Below are positions 1 to 13,287 of a DNA stretch of 64,000 bases, piece by piece (within the stretch, counting starts at the first letter, position 1; every line of letters starts with the position of its first letter). The DNA comes from Erodium maritimum. Lineage: Eukaryota; Streptophyta; Magnoliopsida; Geraniales; Geraniaceae. Location of the stretch: contig OY997589.1 of assembly GCA_963921825.1 (NCBI GenBank), positions 18,869,735-18,933,734 of the forward strand, read 5' to 3'. A program made the translations under genes and the position numbers. The notes beneath the pieces are model-generated. The model did not search any database. It was not told the DNA's origin and worked only from the letters and a program-made list of their open reading frames with translations.

Positions 1-3000
1 CACATTTTGCAATTTCCCATCTTTGGATAGATCAATAATACCATTGGCCTTGTTTTGAACATACTTTTTGTCTTCGATGACAGCCTTAGCAACATCCAGT
101 GTCCTGCAGCATGAACAAATGAGTATCTTTTTTTCCCTGTATTATCAAGCGTACCAATAACAAGTATGAATATTGAATTGACATTTATCTTCAAAATAGA
201 ACCAGAATCATTTACTTCTCATAATTAGGGTAATAGCGAACAACTTTTGCTTGCCCAAGAATCATTGGTGTGTGAGAGCCAAATCCAGCATTAACCTCTT
301 CACTGAATGACAGATAAGCTAACATTAATACAGGAAGCCCAAAGCGTTAATAGGAGTTGGCATCACAAAGTGAAACAGATGAGAAATGTGACTGATCAGG
401 TGAGACAACCTTAAAACAAAAGGAAAAAATTAAATAAACAGACTTCTATTTTTTTGGTATGTTAGAGGGCCAACTGGTATACCTTAACTTGTGAACCCAC
501 ACAACTGGGTCACAAGGTTCCGAAATCTGTCTCCATTTCACAGCATATGAATAAACATCTTGCCACGAGATCACCGTTCGGCCCGAGGATCTATCTTCTA
601 TGGTGCCATAAGAAGTTGATGTTCCTGAGGAACTGCTCGTACTACAACCAGTACCTCCTCTATTGAGACTAGGTATATTAAGTCTGTCCCTTCTTCGTGA
701 TTTCTTGCTATTTTTTAATGAGCCTATATTAGAATATTTCCACTCTGTGTGCAAAGAGCGCCAAGCTTTCGATATCTTCTGTGCAATTTCAATTGCAGCT
801 AATCCTGCCATGCGGTGCTGTATTGACATCACAAAGTTAAAAATTAGTGAAATGTATTCAGAATACAGATTCACAAAAAAGAAGCTAAAACATCATCAAA
901 AAAAATATTGACAATCATAATTATATATACAAAACAAGTAAGCAGCTGGTAGATCAGGACCCTAATGAAGTATAATCCTCATGATAAAATTACCTGACGC
1001 CTATTGGGTAAGAAGCCAGGACAATCATACTGAATTTTCTTGCCAATGGAATCAGAAGCTTGTAGCAACACCAGCTTCGGTTTCGTAAGGGCAAAATCTT
1101 GTTTCCTAAGCTTACCCTTTCTCAGTGACTCACGCAATGGGGGTTGCCTGTAAACCTTTTCACATACATTTTTGGGGTGCAGTCTCTTGCACCAGTACTC
1201 CTGAAAATTTCTCAAATACACAGCCGATATCAATATGGAAGAATAAAAGAAAACCTAAAGGCAATTTTTATACAGTAAAGCTTCATATCAATATTTTCCC
1301 TAGAAAAATGAAGTTTTTAAGCTTCAAATAAGAGACAAGCAACCCCCCCACACAAAAATTCTAGTTCAGAAAATTACCGCAGAGAACGTCAAGTTTCATG
1401 CATACTATTTAATTATCTTTTTCGAAACATTTAAATTTCTTCATATCAATTTATTTGGGTGTAAAACAAGCTGAAAATATCTTATGTTTGTCAGCAAATA
1501 ACCCAATTAAAACCACTCAAACTGAAGCTTCAAATGATAAAGAAACAAACATTACCAATAAAATTGAGTACAAGTCCAAAGAACTTCACCTTGAAAAGTG
1601 GATCAATATCTCTATCAATATCAAACCACCAGAACTCATTGTTGACTTTTGCAGCAGTGTACAATGCAATCTCTTTCTGCAAAAGAAGTCGAGAAAAGTT
1701 GGAGATCTTATCACAGGAGCTAACCAATCAGATCAGTCAAATTAAAAGGTATTATTACCCAGAACTCTCCCATTAAGTTACCGAAGGATCAGTTCATCAC
1801 TTTGGCCAGTACAGATACCAGAAAAATAAATCTTATTTTCATTTAAAATGATACGAACAAACTAGAACTTAAACATTACTATATAAGTCGTTGAAAAAAA
1901 TCATTCACACTCCCATGCAACAGTTATAGATAAATTAATCTGCATGTATGTCATGTTCTTTATCTTTGTGTCGCGTTACAATGTCTAACACCCAAGGAAT
2001 GAATCAGTTGTCCCCAGTCGCCATCAAAATTAACCTAAAAACTACTTAGGTATGCGTCAATTCCAAAAGTGTAAAGGATCTCTCATCCCAAAATGAGTGT
2101 CCTATTTGACTTTAAGCAAAAACTAAGCATTAGTGAAGTCAGTGTTTAACTTTACACAAATGCTCCCTGTTCCATGACACTAAGCAGTTATAACTGACTT
2201 ATAGGGTTAATTACCTTTTGTACCCCTTTTCTATTGGTAACATACCTTTTGTACCCCTGCGTTATGTAACATTCAATAACAGTCCCTCCGTTTTGGTAAC
2301 TGTCATTTAGTACCCTTTATGAATTGGTCGCAGATCGTTTAATACCCCTTATGTATCGATAACAGAACATTTAATACCCCTTATGTATCGATAACAGATC
2401 ATCAAAATGGCGTAAACTTGACCAAAATTTTGTCCAGAGTTTACCAATAGAAAAGGGGTACTAAAGGCAATTAACCCTAACTTATATAAATGATATAGTC
2501 AGTAATTCGTGCATAATTCACTTCCTCATAAGTAAAATGGACGCTTATTTCCAGACATTCATTTTGGGCCAGAAGGGGTCATTCTTCTTTGTGCATTATG
2601 ATGAAGTGAACTATGCTGATGAGAAATTTCCATTTCAGTGGTAACTCGGGTCCAAAGAAAATTCCTAGTTCGGCTGCTAATTTCATGACGAAGTAGCCAC
2701 ATTAGTTAAGTATCCAGAATAAGAGGTTTACAATATATCATATATTAAAATGGGTCATCAAATATCATCCAAAGCTTCTAGTTGAGCTGGTTTTCCACAT
2801 AGTATCAGAGCAAGGCACAAATCATGCCTCCACAAGCTGGTAGGTCACACTATATAAAGATAATTCAACAGTCTTTGGACAATATGAAGTTCAATACATT
2901 CTAGCCAGAATTTCCATCTGCTACATACATGTCTTGGTAAGTAATAACTAAATTCCAGTCCATTTGTGTAGGCCAGTAATGTTATACACAGACTATATTA

Positions 3001-6000
3001 TGAGAAATTCCTAGCCACGACCCGTTATAACATTTACAAATGGTGTATTACTACGCCTCGGTCCATACAGAAAGATCGTAGAATTTTGAAACTTTCAACT
3101 GAAACTTTCAATTAATTACAGGAGACAGGGTAAATAAAGAGAAGAATGACAACAAAAAAAACAAAGAGAATACCTGATAAAAGGCAAGGCATTGGAGCAC
3201 AAACTTTTCCATTGAATCTAGCTCTATGTCTAGCATAGCATCATAGTCCTTGATCTGTGAGCACAAAATAAAAGTTCAGTAAATCACGAAAACAGCTGAG
3301 TATGAGGCTGAATATTTGAAAAGGCAAAATAAATTGAAGCCATGGGAAAATATGACTAGTAACTGAATTAAGAATGATTTTTGGAGCTACTTTTAGGGAT
3401 TTGATTAGATCTACATCCTTGAATTATGGAATATGTTTTCCCATAATTATGAATGTGATTTCTTTTCCTTCCTGGCTGCTTGAGTAACTTGCATATAAGT
3501 TCATCATCTTGTACAGCTAATTACAAACAATGAACAGAGATACTTTTTATCAGTGTGTCAAAAACTATACCGCAGCTCCATATTCTCCAATAGCATGATA
3601 GCAGGAAGCGCGTAAATATAAACACTCAATATTTGCATTTTCAATGCTCAGCCCAGTTGACAAGTCCTTGATAGCCTTCCTGCAATAGTCAATTAACCAC
3701 AAAACAAAAAATGGCATTAGTGACATAGAAACAACCTTACTTAACAATAACGGAGGAGAGGTTCAAGTTGGTTTCTTCTCTGAATTCTACAATGTTTACT
3801 AAGAGTAACTGGAAACATGTTTTCTTATAAGTAGAAAACATGGTTGAAGTGTATAAATAATAAGTGAGTCTTCAAGAAAGAGCTTTTAGTTGAGTCGGTT
3901 TCAAAACTTGGTATGGGCCACAGCTTGCATTTGGCCCGGGTGAGCTGCCGTAGCTTGTTTGGCCAGGTGCACGTGGTGGCTTACACGTGAGTGTGTGTAG
4001 GGTTAAATAATACGCAGACCTTCAATTAGCAGCTTAATCTAACAGTATATCTTACACAGGTACAATTAATTACCATTTCAGAATTGTAAGAGTTGATGAA
4101 ACTATCCACCTAGCTAACAGACACAATTCCACGCACAAGCATTAGGTGTCGAAATAAATATGGTACAAGAACTTCAACCAAAGACGTAATAACTAGTCCT
4201 TCCGTGTACATAATTCCTACATGTCATTCCTATCTTTGCATTCAATGAAAGAGGCAGCCTAAGTAGTCTTCCATTACTTGAAGTCTTGTTCCTTCCTTAC
4301 TCTTAAAAAGATCCATTATTATCATCAGTATTGAAATGCATCATGATTACATACCCTATTCAAACAGTGTGTATCATACAGTGTCAATTAGCCATAGGCT
4401 ATTCTCATCTAAGAAGTGGTTCTATTTCCATGATTCACAATCCAAAGATGCTTGTGCTAATCACCAAGCAAATCTAACACTTCAAGTTTTCCAATGGAAC
4501 CAAGATGACCCATGGAGAGCTCTTGATAAGTTAGCATTACAGAAACAAAATTAGAAGACTACTCAGAGTCAATCAAGTTGATAATTCACCTGTGCTCTCC
4601 CATCCCATGGAATAATAGTCCACGCAAATGATATGCTTTTGCAAACCTAATAAAAAGGTATTCTTTGTCAAACATATCTCAATCAGAAGCAAGATATTCA
4701 TAATAAAGATGATGATAGCTTACGTATCATCAATGTGTAGAACTTGTTGAAGGCAATCAAAAGCTTTGACCGGATTTGCTAAATCTTCATAGAACTGTAC
4801 CACAAGTTCACCCCAATTATTACATTTAAGGTTAGATACAAAAACATTACCCTGAACAGAGAAATGTGGATGTCTAATGTTTTACTAAAACATTATGGTT
4901 CATACATATCTTTTAACCAGCATGATTAGGGTGTCACCACTGACAGATACAGATCATACACCTAGCAATAGTGTCCTTACTTGCATAAATCTCTTGACAC
5001 AAGAGAGGTAAAAGTCAGACGAGATGCATAAATGCCATTATGTCATCTGACCTAGTGAAGTCCACTTGTCTTCTTCATAGTGAACAATACAAAATAGACA
5101 TTATTTACATTAAAAAAAGGTGCACAATTACAAAGCAAGGTCATGTTTTTACAACCTCTGGGGATGTGCACAGATTGTGACTATAAGATATTAATAGATA
5201 ACCCAAGATCGATTCTGTGCACCAAAAGCAATAAAAGAGCTGACAAATAGTCAAATACAAAATAAATGAACCTCAGAGGTGTTTCCAAGCATAAAAGACT
5301 AATGAGTAAGGAGAACACAATTGTCAGAGTTAACTCTACCGTGTATGATTTCTTGTTGATATGATCTTTATAAATATTAATGAAAACCTTGATGTGGAGA
5401 TTGTTCTTGCCAAACATAAGTTGCTAACAGGCATACCTGGGTTAGATGAGCCCATGCCTCGAGGAATGTATTATCAATCTGAATAGCTTTCAGGTGTTCC
5501 TCCTCGGCCCTTTTATATTCACCAATAGAAGATAACGCTAAACCCTATTTGAGGAAAAATATTTTGAGCAATTATAATACAAGTGAATAGATTTTAATTA
5601 GTCGGCAAATAAAGCTCGGAAAGTTTAAAAATTACCAAGTAAGTGTATGCAGACTGATTATTTTTGTCAAACTCCAAACAGGCAGTTAAATCTTCAACAG
5701 CAGCACCGAAATCCTTGTACTTAAAATTAACAATTCCTGCAAGTACTCAAACCCCATCAGTTACTAGTCAGGCCATGTCAATATCTTATATTGGCCCAGA
5801 AGGTTTATCATGTTTGCACTCCATACTAATATATAATATGCATGGCATGGTCTATCATAGTGTCAGATGGAAACATTTAGGCAGTCATGCAACAATCACT
5901 TTATTTTACAACAAACTTTAGCTTAAGTCCCTCGTTCCCTCCATATACCACTGTTTCCGAAGAAAGAAGATCAAGATAAAGGTATAAAGGGTTAAAGCAG

Positions 6001-9000
6001 ATTGATACACTGGTTGAATGCTTGATTGAGCAAGTTACCTCTTTCATGTAGAATATCAGCTGAATTTGGTTCAAATTCCAATGCTTTGGACAAGTCTTCA
6101 ATGGCCTGGTATTGAAAGAGAGTTCAGTATGATGTCTGTATGAATAAGCGACACGCAAGGAACTCGACTTATGTATGATTAAACAGCACCATACATAGAC
6201 GAGCAGATCGAAAAGTGTTATTTGATAGAATAGAAGACCCATAAAGCATGGCCTAGCTATCACTATCCCCATACACAAACATGCATATCCTTAAATTTGT
6301 TATTTGACAGTTTCCAGAAGAACTTGTATACAAAAACTGCTCCATTTCCTTATTAAATCTTAAAATTGTCGTGGAAAATATGATCACAAGGGTCCATATG
6401 TTGTTTATCAATAGGATAAGACAGTTCAAGTTTTGGATTAATAGAGCATATACAAATACTTTTTTTATGGAAAACACTTATAAAGATGTCTAATGTAGCT
6501 GCTAACATAGCTGATAGATATATAAAAATAAGCATAGTTGAAGACATAAACCAAAGAAGGAAACTGACAGAAGGTTTCTATATTTTGACCTCAACAGATT
6601 CCCCTAAGGCAGCTCGAGCCTGCCCTCTCCGCTTCCATGCCTCACCAGCAGAAGGATTAGATTGTATAGCCTACATGTTGTAATAGTGTAAGTGTACAAG
6701 CAATGATACATCTAGAGACCTGTTAAGTTGTATAGATTTAAAAACCTTTGTAAAATCTGCAATTGCATTATTAAGTTCTCGTTGGAATGCATATGCTGTC
6801 CCTCGCCCTATCAGGGCCTCAGGATACGTAGGATCTTCTCTCAGTATCTAGCACATGAATATGATGAAAAGCAAACTTTAAGTAGAGTTACAGTAAACAG
6901 TGACAAGAAACTAACCCTCCCATACCACACCAAAAAATAATAGAAAATAAGGAAAAGGTACAAAAACAAATAAATGCATATACAGTCAGAAAATAGACAA
7001 TTAATGCATAACCCAACACCCAAGAAACTGAAAACCATCTGGATGAGTAAAAAGTATAAAGAGTATTACCTGGTCAAAGATAGATATGGCATGAGCATAT
7101 CTCCCCTCATTAACCTGTAAAAGAGCTATATCTTAATTTTGAACTAGATACTAAATTTACATATCGGCACTAATAAATGGAACTTAATCTAAAATTCGTA
7201 AATAAATAAGGGAGCAAAAAGCTTACTTGTGCTATACCCCTTGATAGTCGGAAATCTACGCTTATTGACTTGGTCTTTGAAATCCTGGTAACAGAGAACT
7301 GTTTAGTTTTCTTGTCACTGTCACTTGTTTGGCCATTCATGTCATTTTTATTTCTCGGTTTTCCTTTGGTTTCATGACTATCAATGAAGTTGTTAACTGT
7401 TGATAGAGTACTGCATGAAGCATCACTTGAGCTATTAGTAGATTCAGACTTGTCACTTAATTTATGAGGTGAAAGATGAGCTCCATTCATCTGGCTCTCA
7501 AGCTTGTTATTTTCCTTGCTTTTGCTACTCAATTCATGATGTGCATCATTGAACTTAGCAGGAACATCACGAACTCCATTCATCTGGCCATCAATCTTTT
7601 TATTCCCCTTTGTTTTGTCACTTGACTCATTGTGTGAAGCATTCAGATTATCACCAGAATTCTTGTAGAGTTCTGTCCTTGACTCACTGCACAAACTGGT
7701 TTCACCACTAGCCTTTTTGTGATCCTCGGATATTACATCTGATTTTCCATTAGTACGTACAGGCATAAATGCCCTAGACAAGCTGTTATCTTCAGAAGTT
7801 TCATCTGATTTTCCATTTGTACGAAATCCGGAATCATTTATGGCCACATGCGGCCTCGCCTTGTTGTGATCCTCAGAAGTTACTCCCGATTTAGAATTAG
7901 TATGAGGTACTGATTCACATCCAGACATAGATAGCCTGGATGTATCCCCCATATGGTTTTCACATGAACCATTCATGTCTTCTTTTGCAGCCATAAGAAG
8001 CTCTTCTAGTTCTATCAATTGCTTCAGGTCTGTACACTGATGCATGGCATGTTCATGGCCTTGTTCCCAAACCAAAAGAGCATCTCGTTTCCTTCCCAAA
8101 GCCGAAAAGGAACAACCTAATAACAAAAGGTAGAGTACAACTGTACTAAGTTCATCTGAAATGGAAGCCACTATGGAAGACTAACTCATCTTTGAGTTTA
8201 ATGGCAAATAAGCAAAATGATCTTCACTAGAAGAAATCGTAAACACTCCCAGTCTAGATTACATTGCAGAGTCCACCATCGAACAAGTTTTTTATGTGAT
8301 TAGGTGTTGAAAATCCTCATATTGAAGAGTACACTGAAGATCATCATCAGCTACCCAGATCATGAGTGTGGATTGCTATAGTGATCAGATGAAGAAAGTC
8401 ATCACATGGTTTTCATTTATAGGTTAAAGCAGAAAAGCAGGCAACATGAGCATGTGACTTCATGGAATGATTTCTGTTCTTCCTGTTATAATTCACTCAG
8501 TTTTACTTTAAAAATTCAGGGAGATAGGGAGGGGTTTCATGATTGTATGTTTTGGATTACTAGATTCAAGATTAGTAAATCTTATAGTAATAAGCTCCCA
8601 TCTACTATCATCTAATTATAAACTATATATAGAACACCCCTCGCAATAGTCAGTTTGATGCATGGATATCTACACTCAATTGTCCACATGCAATCCTCCA
8701 AGTATTATATAGAACTGTAATCTGACCTTGAAGTCAGAGATTCAAGCCTGAAAGCAGCCTCTTTAAAATCAAGGAAAGGATGCATACATAATGATGTCCC
8801 TCCCCAAACTCCACATGGGGCTGGTCAGCCTTTTTATAATCTGATTTTAGTGGTAAAATCTTAATTGTGAGGTAGAGAAAAGTAAAGTTGTATTTACATA
8901 CTTCCTCCGTCCCAAAATAATTGTCCAACTTCCTTAAAATAATGCCCACTTTCCATTTAGTTAGTTAATTAAGCATAGATATCCTATAACATACCTCCAT

Positions 9001-9921
9001 AAGTTAGCTATAACAACTTCAATAGCGGGTGCATCGAGGTAAGGTGGTAAGTCATGCACAAAAAATTGAATGCTTAACTTTTTTGCCAATAGTCAAGTGG
9101 GACACTTATTTGGGATGGAGTATCTTCCTAATCCCATGGTTTAGTAATAACAATAAAACATAGGAGATAAAAAAGCCATTGGTAGCTTGTGAGTAGAACA
9201 TAAAATCAAGATATGCAGTACAGGGTAATGAACAACCTTAAACAACATAAATTGCATTAGATTGAAGACAATGTATTTGCGTAAGCTGTAGATATATTAT
9301 CATTATTGATTTGATGCGCAATCATATACCTCACAGAAAACAGTGGAGCACCCTTCAACAACAACAAGATACAGAACACATACTTACTATAAGAATTAAG
9401 AAATGAACAAGGTGCAGCTTCAATGCTAGCAAAGAACACTCAATCATTTTAACTTCGTATTCAAGGAGCTAAACAGTTTTATATAATTCATTTTCCAGTG
9501 AAAAACTAATCCAATTCGTCAATTTTATAGCAACCCAGTTAAAACAAGCCCAAATTCATAGCCAGTCTGACTCAAGAATGGAAGAAGTGAAGAACCTTTG
9601 AGGATGTATGCGCATAGAAGAGTGGGGTCAAGCTGAAGAGCCCTGTCGCAGTCCTTGATCACGTGCTTATGGAGCTCCAGTTGACTGTAACAGAAGGCTC
9701 GGTTGCTGGAAACGGGGACACAATCACAATGACATACAAATCAGTCAAGATATTCTAGATCGAAGAATGAATCAGAAAGAGAAAACAAATTGAACGAACC
9801 AAATGTCCTGGATTACGCAGGAGCGCGAGAGGAGGGAATCGAGAACTCGAATAGCCTTGGACCAGTCGCGAGAGGCGCAGAGCTTGGCGAGCTCGACTCG
9901 CTCGGAGATTGCCGAGCCCAT
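1..9921 (-). CDS. SRFR1: SRFR1, TPR-containing suppressor of RPS4-RLD1 (3' end outside window)
   Basis: This is the plant TPR protein SRFR1, a negative regulator of effector-triggered immunity. In Arabidopsis it associates with EDS1, TNL receptors and TCP factors at membranes and in the nucleus (family knowledge). I trace 18 exons with GT-AG introns: 9921-9800, 9705-9596, 8116-7227, 7114-7070, 6847-6746, 6670-6590, 6105-6039, 5736-5636, 5544-5437, 4794-4724, 4646-4590, 3679-3571, 3254-3174, 1676-1590, 1200-994, 817-483, 302-216 and 103 to beyond base 1. Phases agree throughout and give about 921 codons; the Arabidopsis protein is about 1,050 residues, so roughly 130 are missing at the window edge. 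Residues 1-110 hold TPRs (RDWSKAIRVLDSLLSR, ALGRKRDALLVWEQG). Residues 115-370 are a Ser/Asn/Lys-rich linker inside one 890-bp exon. Residues 375-650 hold a second TPR block (EDPTYPEALIGRGTAYAFQ, FGAAVEDLTACLEFD). The ATG at 9921 opens MGSAISERVELAKLC, which matches the family start. Confidence 0.93.
2195..2486. mobile_element. MULE-like MITE in an SRFR1 intron
   Basis: A 274-bp element (2204-2477) has terminal inverted repeats of about 34 bp starting GGGTTAATTRCCTTT. The flanking 9-bp direct repeats are TGACTTATA (2195-2203) and TAACTTATA (2478-2486), 8 of 9 identical. A 9-bp duplication is typical of Mutator-like elements. No coding capacity is seen. The interior has short repeats around a TTATGTATCGATAACAGA motif. 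It sits between exons 14 and 13 of SRFR1. Confidence 0.8.
2780..2840 (+). repeat. TRIM-like fragment (fossil)
   Basis: This short fragment contains GTATCAGAGCAAGG downstream of a 'tctagttgagctggtt' segment. The same arrangement is seen in the TRIM at 16339. It is an old remnant only, within an SRFR1 intron. Confidence 0.35.
8899..9122. mobile_element. Stowaway-type MITE in SRFR1 intron 2
   Basis: A 220-bp AT-rich element (8901-9120) has inverted ends, left CTTCCTCCGTCCCAAAATAA and right (reverse complement) CTCCATCCCAAATAAGTG. It is flanked by TA dinucleotides. The CTCCNTCCGTCCC terminus and TA target are the hallmark of Tc1/mariner Stowaway MITEs. It lies between exons 3 and 2. Confidence 0.8.
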
Positions 9922-10406
9922 CGGGAACGGGTAAGAAGAATTGGAAGGATCGGAAGGAGGAAGTGAAGTGGTGAGCTATGTGCGTTGCAGAGATGGAGGA
10001 GGAGGAGGAGGAAGGGTAGAATCGGGAAAGCGTGTCATGAACTGAGGAGTGTGAAGGAGGAAACGAAAACGCTTTGTGAAGGAGAAGAACCAGAAATTGG
10101 GTGCGTTCGGATGGATTTGTGCGTGCCGATTGCAAGTGTGTCAACAGTAAGGCCTTGAGGTCCACACCACATTTAACCTAAAGTGCTTTTTTTCTTTTCT
10201 AATTTTTATTATTGCTCTAGCTAGAGGTTCTGATTTTGAGTTGTTGGTTGGCACGTATGAAGTCACTCCCTCTCTACTCCAACGCGTTTTTATTTTCCAC
10301 AAAATTTATCCACCACACTTGTAAAAAAAAATTAAAAAAATCAGATAACTACCCTGATATATTTTATATTCAAATGAGTACTTCAGATGTTTTTTTCGTT
10401 ACATTG
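9922..10406. other. 5' flank of SRFR1
   Basis: This is the upstream region of SRFR1. It holds a GA-rich and CT-rich stretch (about 9950-10100) that probably covers the 5' UTR and transcription start, then AT-rich sequence. I see no other gene and no confident TATA box. The next element begins about 490 bp upstream of the start codon. Confidence 0.5.
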
Positions 10407-11447
10407 AAAAACTTTATTTTTTTTGAACGATGATGCAATTTTGTTAATATTAAAAGATTACATAGATGTGGTTCGAGGAATAAATTCTCCGACCACGAAT
10501 AAAGGATTAGAATAGATGAACAAAGGTTATCTATCTCTTATCGGAGCATAACCGACGAAAGCGGTATTTTGATGCCTTATAGGCCATGACAGAAAACGGA
10601 GGGGGGAATGGGGTACCGGAGATACTAAGAGACATCAACGGTAAAGGTGAAGTGGGGAGGCAGCACATCATACGGGGACCCCTACTAGGGCCAGTCCCTG
10701 ATGCATAACATGTCACTCATTCCTCCTGGCGGGGCTGTTTCCCCACCATGAACTGTTCCTCCTAAAATAAACGAAGCCCTTTCGATTAGCCAGAGCCATA
10801 ATCGTGAAATGGGACGAAGCGGTTGCGGAGGTGGAGGCCAGGGAGAAGGACGCGTCGGTTGCGACAGAGCCGGCTGCTGCAACTTCAGGGACGCCTCTAG
10901 GGACGGCGGCGGCATCAGAGACGACGACGACAGTAGCAGGGGCGGCAGTGGCTTCAAGGACGGCAACGGCAGCATTAGGGACGGCGGCTGTAGAGACGGT
11001 AACCCATGGGGCAGAGGAGAGACCGAAACAGGTCGGGAGATGCTCTGTTAGTGGCGGGAGGCGGACAACATCGCGGTGGCTAGGGATGGCTTGAAAGAAG
11101 CCCTAGCAGAGAAAAACTTTGCACGATCCAAGGGGAAAATGCACAGGAAAGATTAGAAAGAAGAGAGAAGAAGAACCATGGCATAAGTTATGGCAATTGC
11201 CATAGCCATAGCCATTGAGGTGTAGATGGCGGTAGGACTCTCAAAACCCTAGCAGAGAGAATCAATTGGAGTCTAATGTTCTCATACTGGTTTTAGGGTT
11301 ATTTGCTTTGTATCGTTTATTTTGTTTATAGTTTTTTTTTCTCTCTGATAGAAAAATATCTCAAACTAGTTGTGTTGCAAAAAAATAATTCTAGACGTAT
11401 GCGTTGATATTTACAATACTGAATCAGACAAAAAAAAACTTTATTTT
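10407..11447 (-). mobile_element. Non-autonomous LINE-mobilised element, copy A
   Basis: This element on the minus strand ends in a poly(A) run (T-run 10417-10424 on the plus strand) after a 3' tail ending GCATCATCGTTC. The same 14-bp repeat AAAAACTTTATTTT flanks it at 10407-10420 and 11434-11447, as expected for target-primed insertion. That repeat is AT-rich, so the right boundary is less certain than for copy B. The interior matches copy B (18249-19314): a GC-rich tract rich in GACGGCGGC-like units at 10840-11000, a shared block around 10800-10850, and a palindrome TATGGCAATTGCCATA at 11189-11204. Reading frames of up to about 96 codons on both strands match no family I know. No reverse transcriptase is present. 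Confidence 0.7.
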
Positions 11448-11547
11448 CAATTTAGTCATTTATATTTATTTTCTTAATAAAAAATAATCATGTGCAAAGC
11501 ACGTTATTTTATTTTTTTTCAAATAAGAACCAAATCACTCTTAATAG

Positions 11548-12400
11548 TTTTTCTTGTTGAAAATAAAGATTCGTTAATAATTAATAAATTTTACATACCG
11601 AACAACACAGACTTAACATCATAAGCGTTGCATCCACCGATCGTTTTTTAGAATCCGAGAAACGACTAGCGAGATGAATAGCTCTCGAAAAGGGCAATGC
11701 AACGCCTAGAAAAACAACAACAACCAAGCCGCTCTTTCTTATCTACTCTCCGAGTAAATACGTCGAAAGAAAGTCCCAATTGGACACGCCATCAGAGCCA
11801 ACAGTCACACATATCGGAGATCTAAGATTCAGGCAGTGGGAAAACCAAAATACATACAACATAAAGCGACTAAATAACAAAAACAGTAATGACAAGCAAC
11901 AATCGCGGTCAGCCTCCGAAGTTTCAGGCAAGGAGGGCGACATCGTCGGGTGTAGATCTGATCCGTTTGGGGCTGGTGCACGGATCTGGCCGAAAAAACA
12001 CGAAAAACAGGAGCACGACTGAACGGCTCGAACTACGGTGTTCTGAAAAAAAGTGGGCACAGATATGACCATCGAACCGGATGAGGGGCGTGGAGGGGAG
12101 GCTCGATCGGAGGAGTCATCGTCATCGGGAGATAAGGCCAGAAAAGGGAGGGGACAACCGATCGTCGTCGGGGAAAAAAGGTCGGGGAAAGGGTTGACGC
12201 AGCAAGGCAAGGGGGCAAAGAGGTAGGGAGGGGAAGATCTGGTCGAGGACTTTCCGGAGAAGGACGTGAGAGGGGGATTCCTCCGCCACCTTCGCCACCT
12301 GCTGCCTCCCTTCCTCCCCCGCCTCCCACAGACCAGATTTGCCCCCTCCCCGACTCTCTCCTGCATGTCCTACCGATGCAGAGTGTGTAGCGAAAAGGGG
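11548..12400 (-). repeat. Probable further short retroelement, 5' boundary unclear
   Basis: The block has the same make-up as the nearby elements: a GC-rich, Pro/Ser/Arg-biased 5' half on the minus strand (open frame 12366-11743, 207 codons) and an AT-rich 3' tail at about 11550-11620. No matching direct repeats were found, because the right side runs straight into the LTR-like pair at 12401. I do not think the 207-codon frame is a gene: its composition is low-complexity and no domain is recognisable. Confidence 0.4.
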
Positions 12401-13287
12401 AGTTCTTTATCGAACTCGTTGATTCACGAAGAATACCGAGCAAGATAGATATTTAATTCGTTGAATCAATAGAATACCGAAAGAGATAAATTGAGTAGAA
12501 ACTCATTTTTGGTGTTTATTAATCAAAATCAAAATTACAATGAGAGCTATCAAGTACTTATATAAAAAACTAAAACCCCAAATTCATAATAGAATAAGGA
12601 AACAAAACCCCAAAACCCTAATTTGAATAAAGGAAATCTCAAATCCTAACAAAAACAGGAAATAACATATGGACTTCTAAAAATACGAATTTAACCCTCC
12701 AGATGACCTCGAATGGCCGAAAAACATCGGGGCTCATGGAAATTCCATGAGTTTTGGTTGGGAGCCCGTTTCGACTAGAAAAATGCTAAGACTTTGTCGA
12801 ATTCGGACATCGATACCTTTTTTGTTCTCAATTTGGACTGCATCAGTTCTTTATCGAACTCGTTGATTCACGAAAAATACCGAGCAAGATAGATATATAA
12901 TTCACTGATTCAACATAATACCGAAAGAGATAGATTGAGTAAAAACTCGTTTTTGGTGTTTATTAATCAAAATCTGAATTACAATGAGAGCTATCGAGTG
13001 CTTATATAGAAAACTAAAACCTCAAATTCCTAATACAATAAGGAAACTAAACCCCAAAACCCTAATTTGAATAAAGGAAATCTCAAATCCTAACAAAAAC
13101 AGGAAAAAACATCTGGACTTCTAAAAATAAGAATTTAACCCTCCAGATGACCTGAATGGCTGAAAACCATCGGGGCTTATGGCTAAGCCATGAGTTTTGC
13201 TTGGGAGCCTGTTTCGACTCGAAAAATGCTAAGACTTTGTCGAATTCGGACACTGATACCTTTTCTGTTCTCAATTTGGACTGCATC
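12401..13287 (-). repeat. Head-to-tail pair of LTR-like units (fossil)
   Basis: Two direct repeats of about 444 bp (12401-12844 and 12845-13287) lie head to tail and are roughly nine-tenths identical. Read on the minus strand, each has a TATATAAG box and downstream AATAAACACC, in the order U3-R-U5 expected of an LTR. There is no internal coding region between them. A decayed relative lies at about 47340-47540 on the plus strand. The family was not identified, and the element is dead and non-coding. Confidence 0.6.

Noticed and set aside
11465-11545. Helitron 3' hairpin at the GTGCAAAGCAC palindrome
   Set aside because: I found no CTRR terminus, no 5' TC end and no AT insertion site in support.
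11743-12366. 207-codon minus-strand frame as a possible gene
   Set aside because: Its composition is low-complexity Pro/Ser/Arg with no domain. It sits in a block built like the nearby retroelements.
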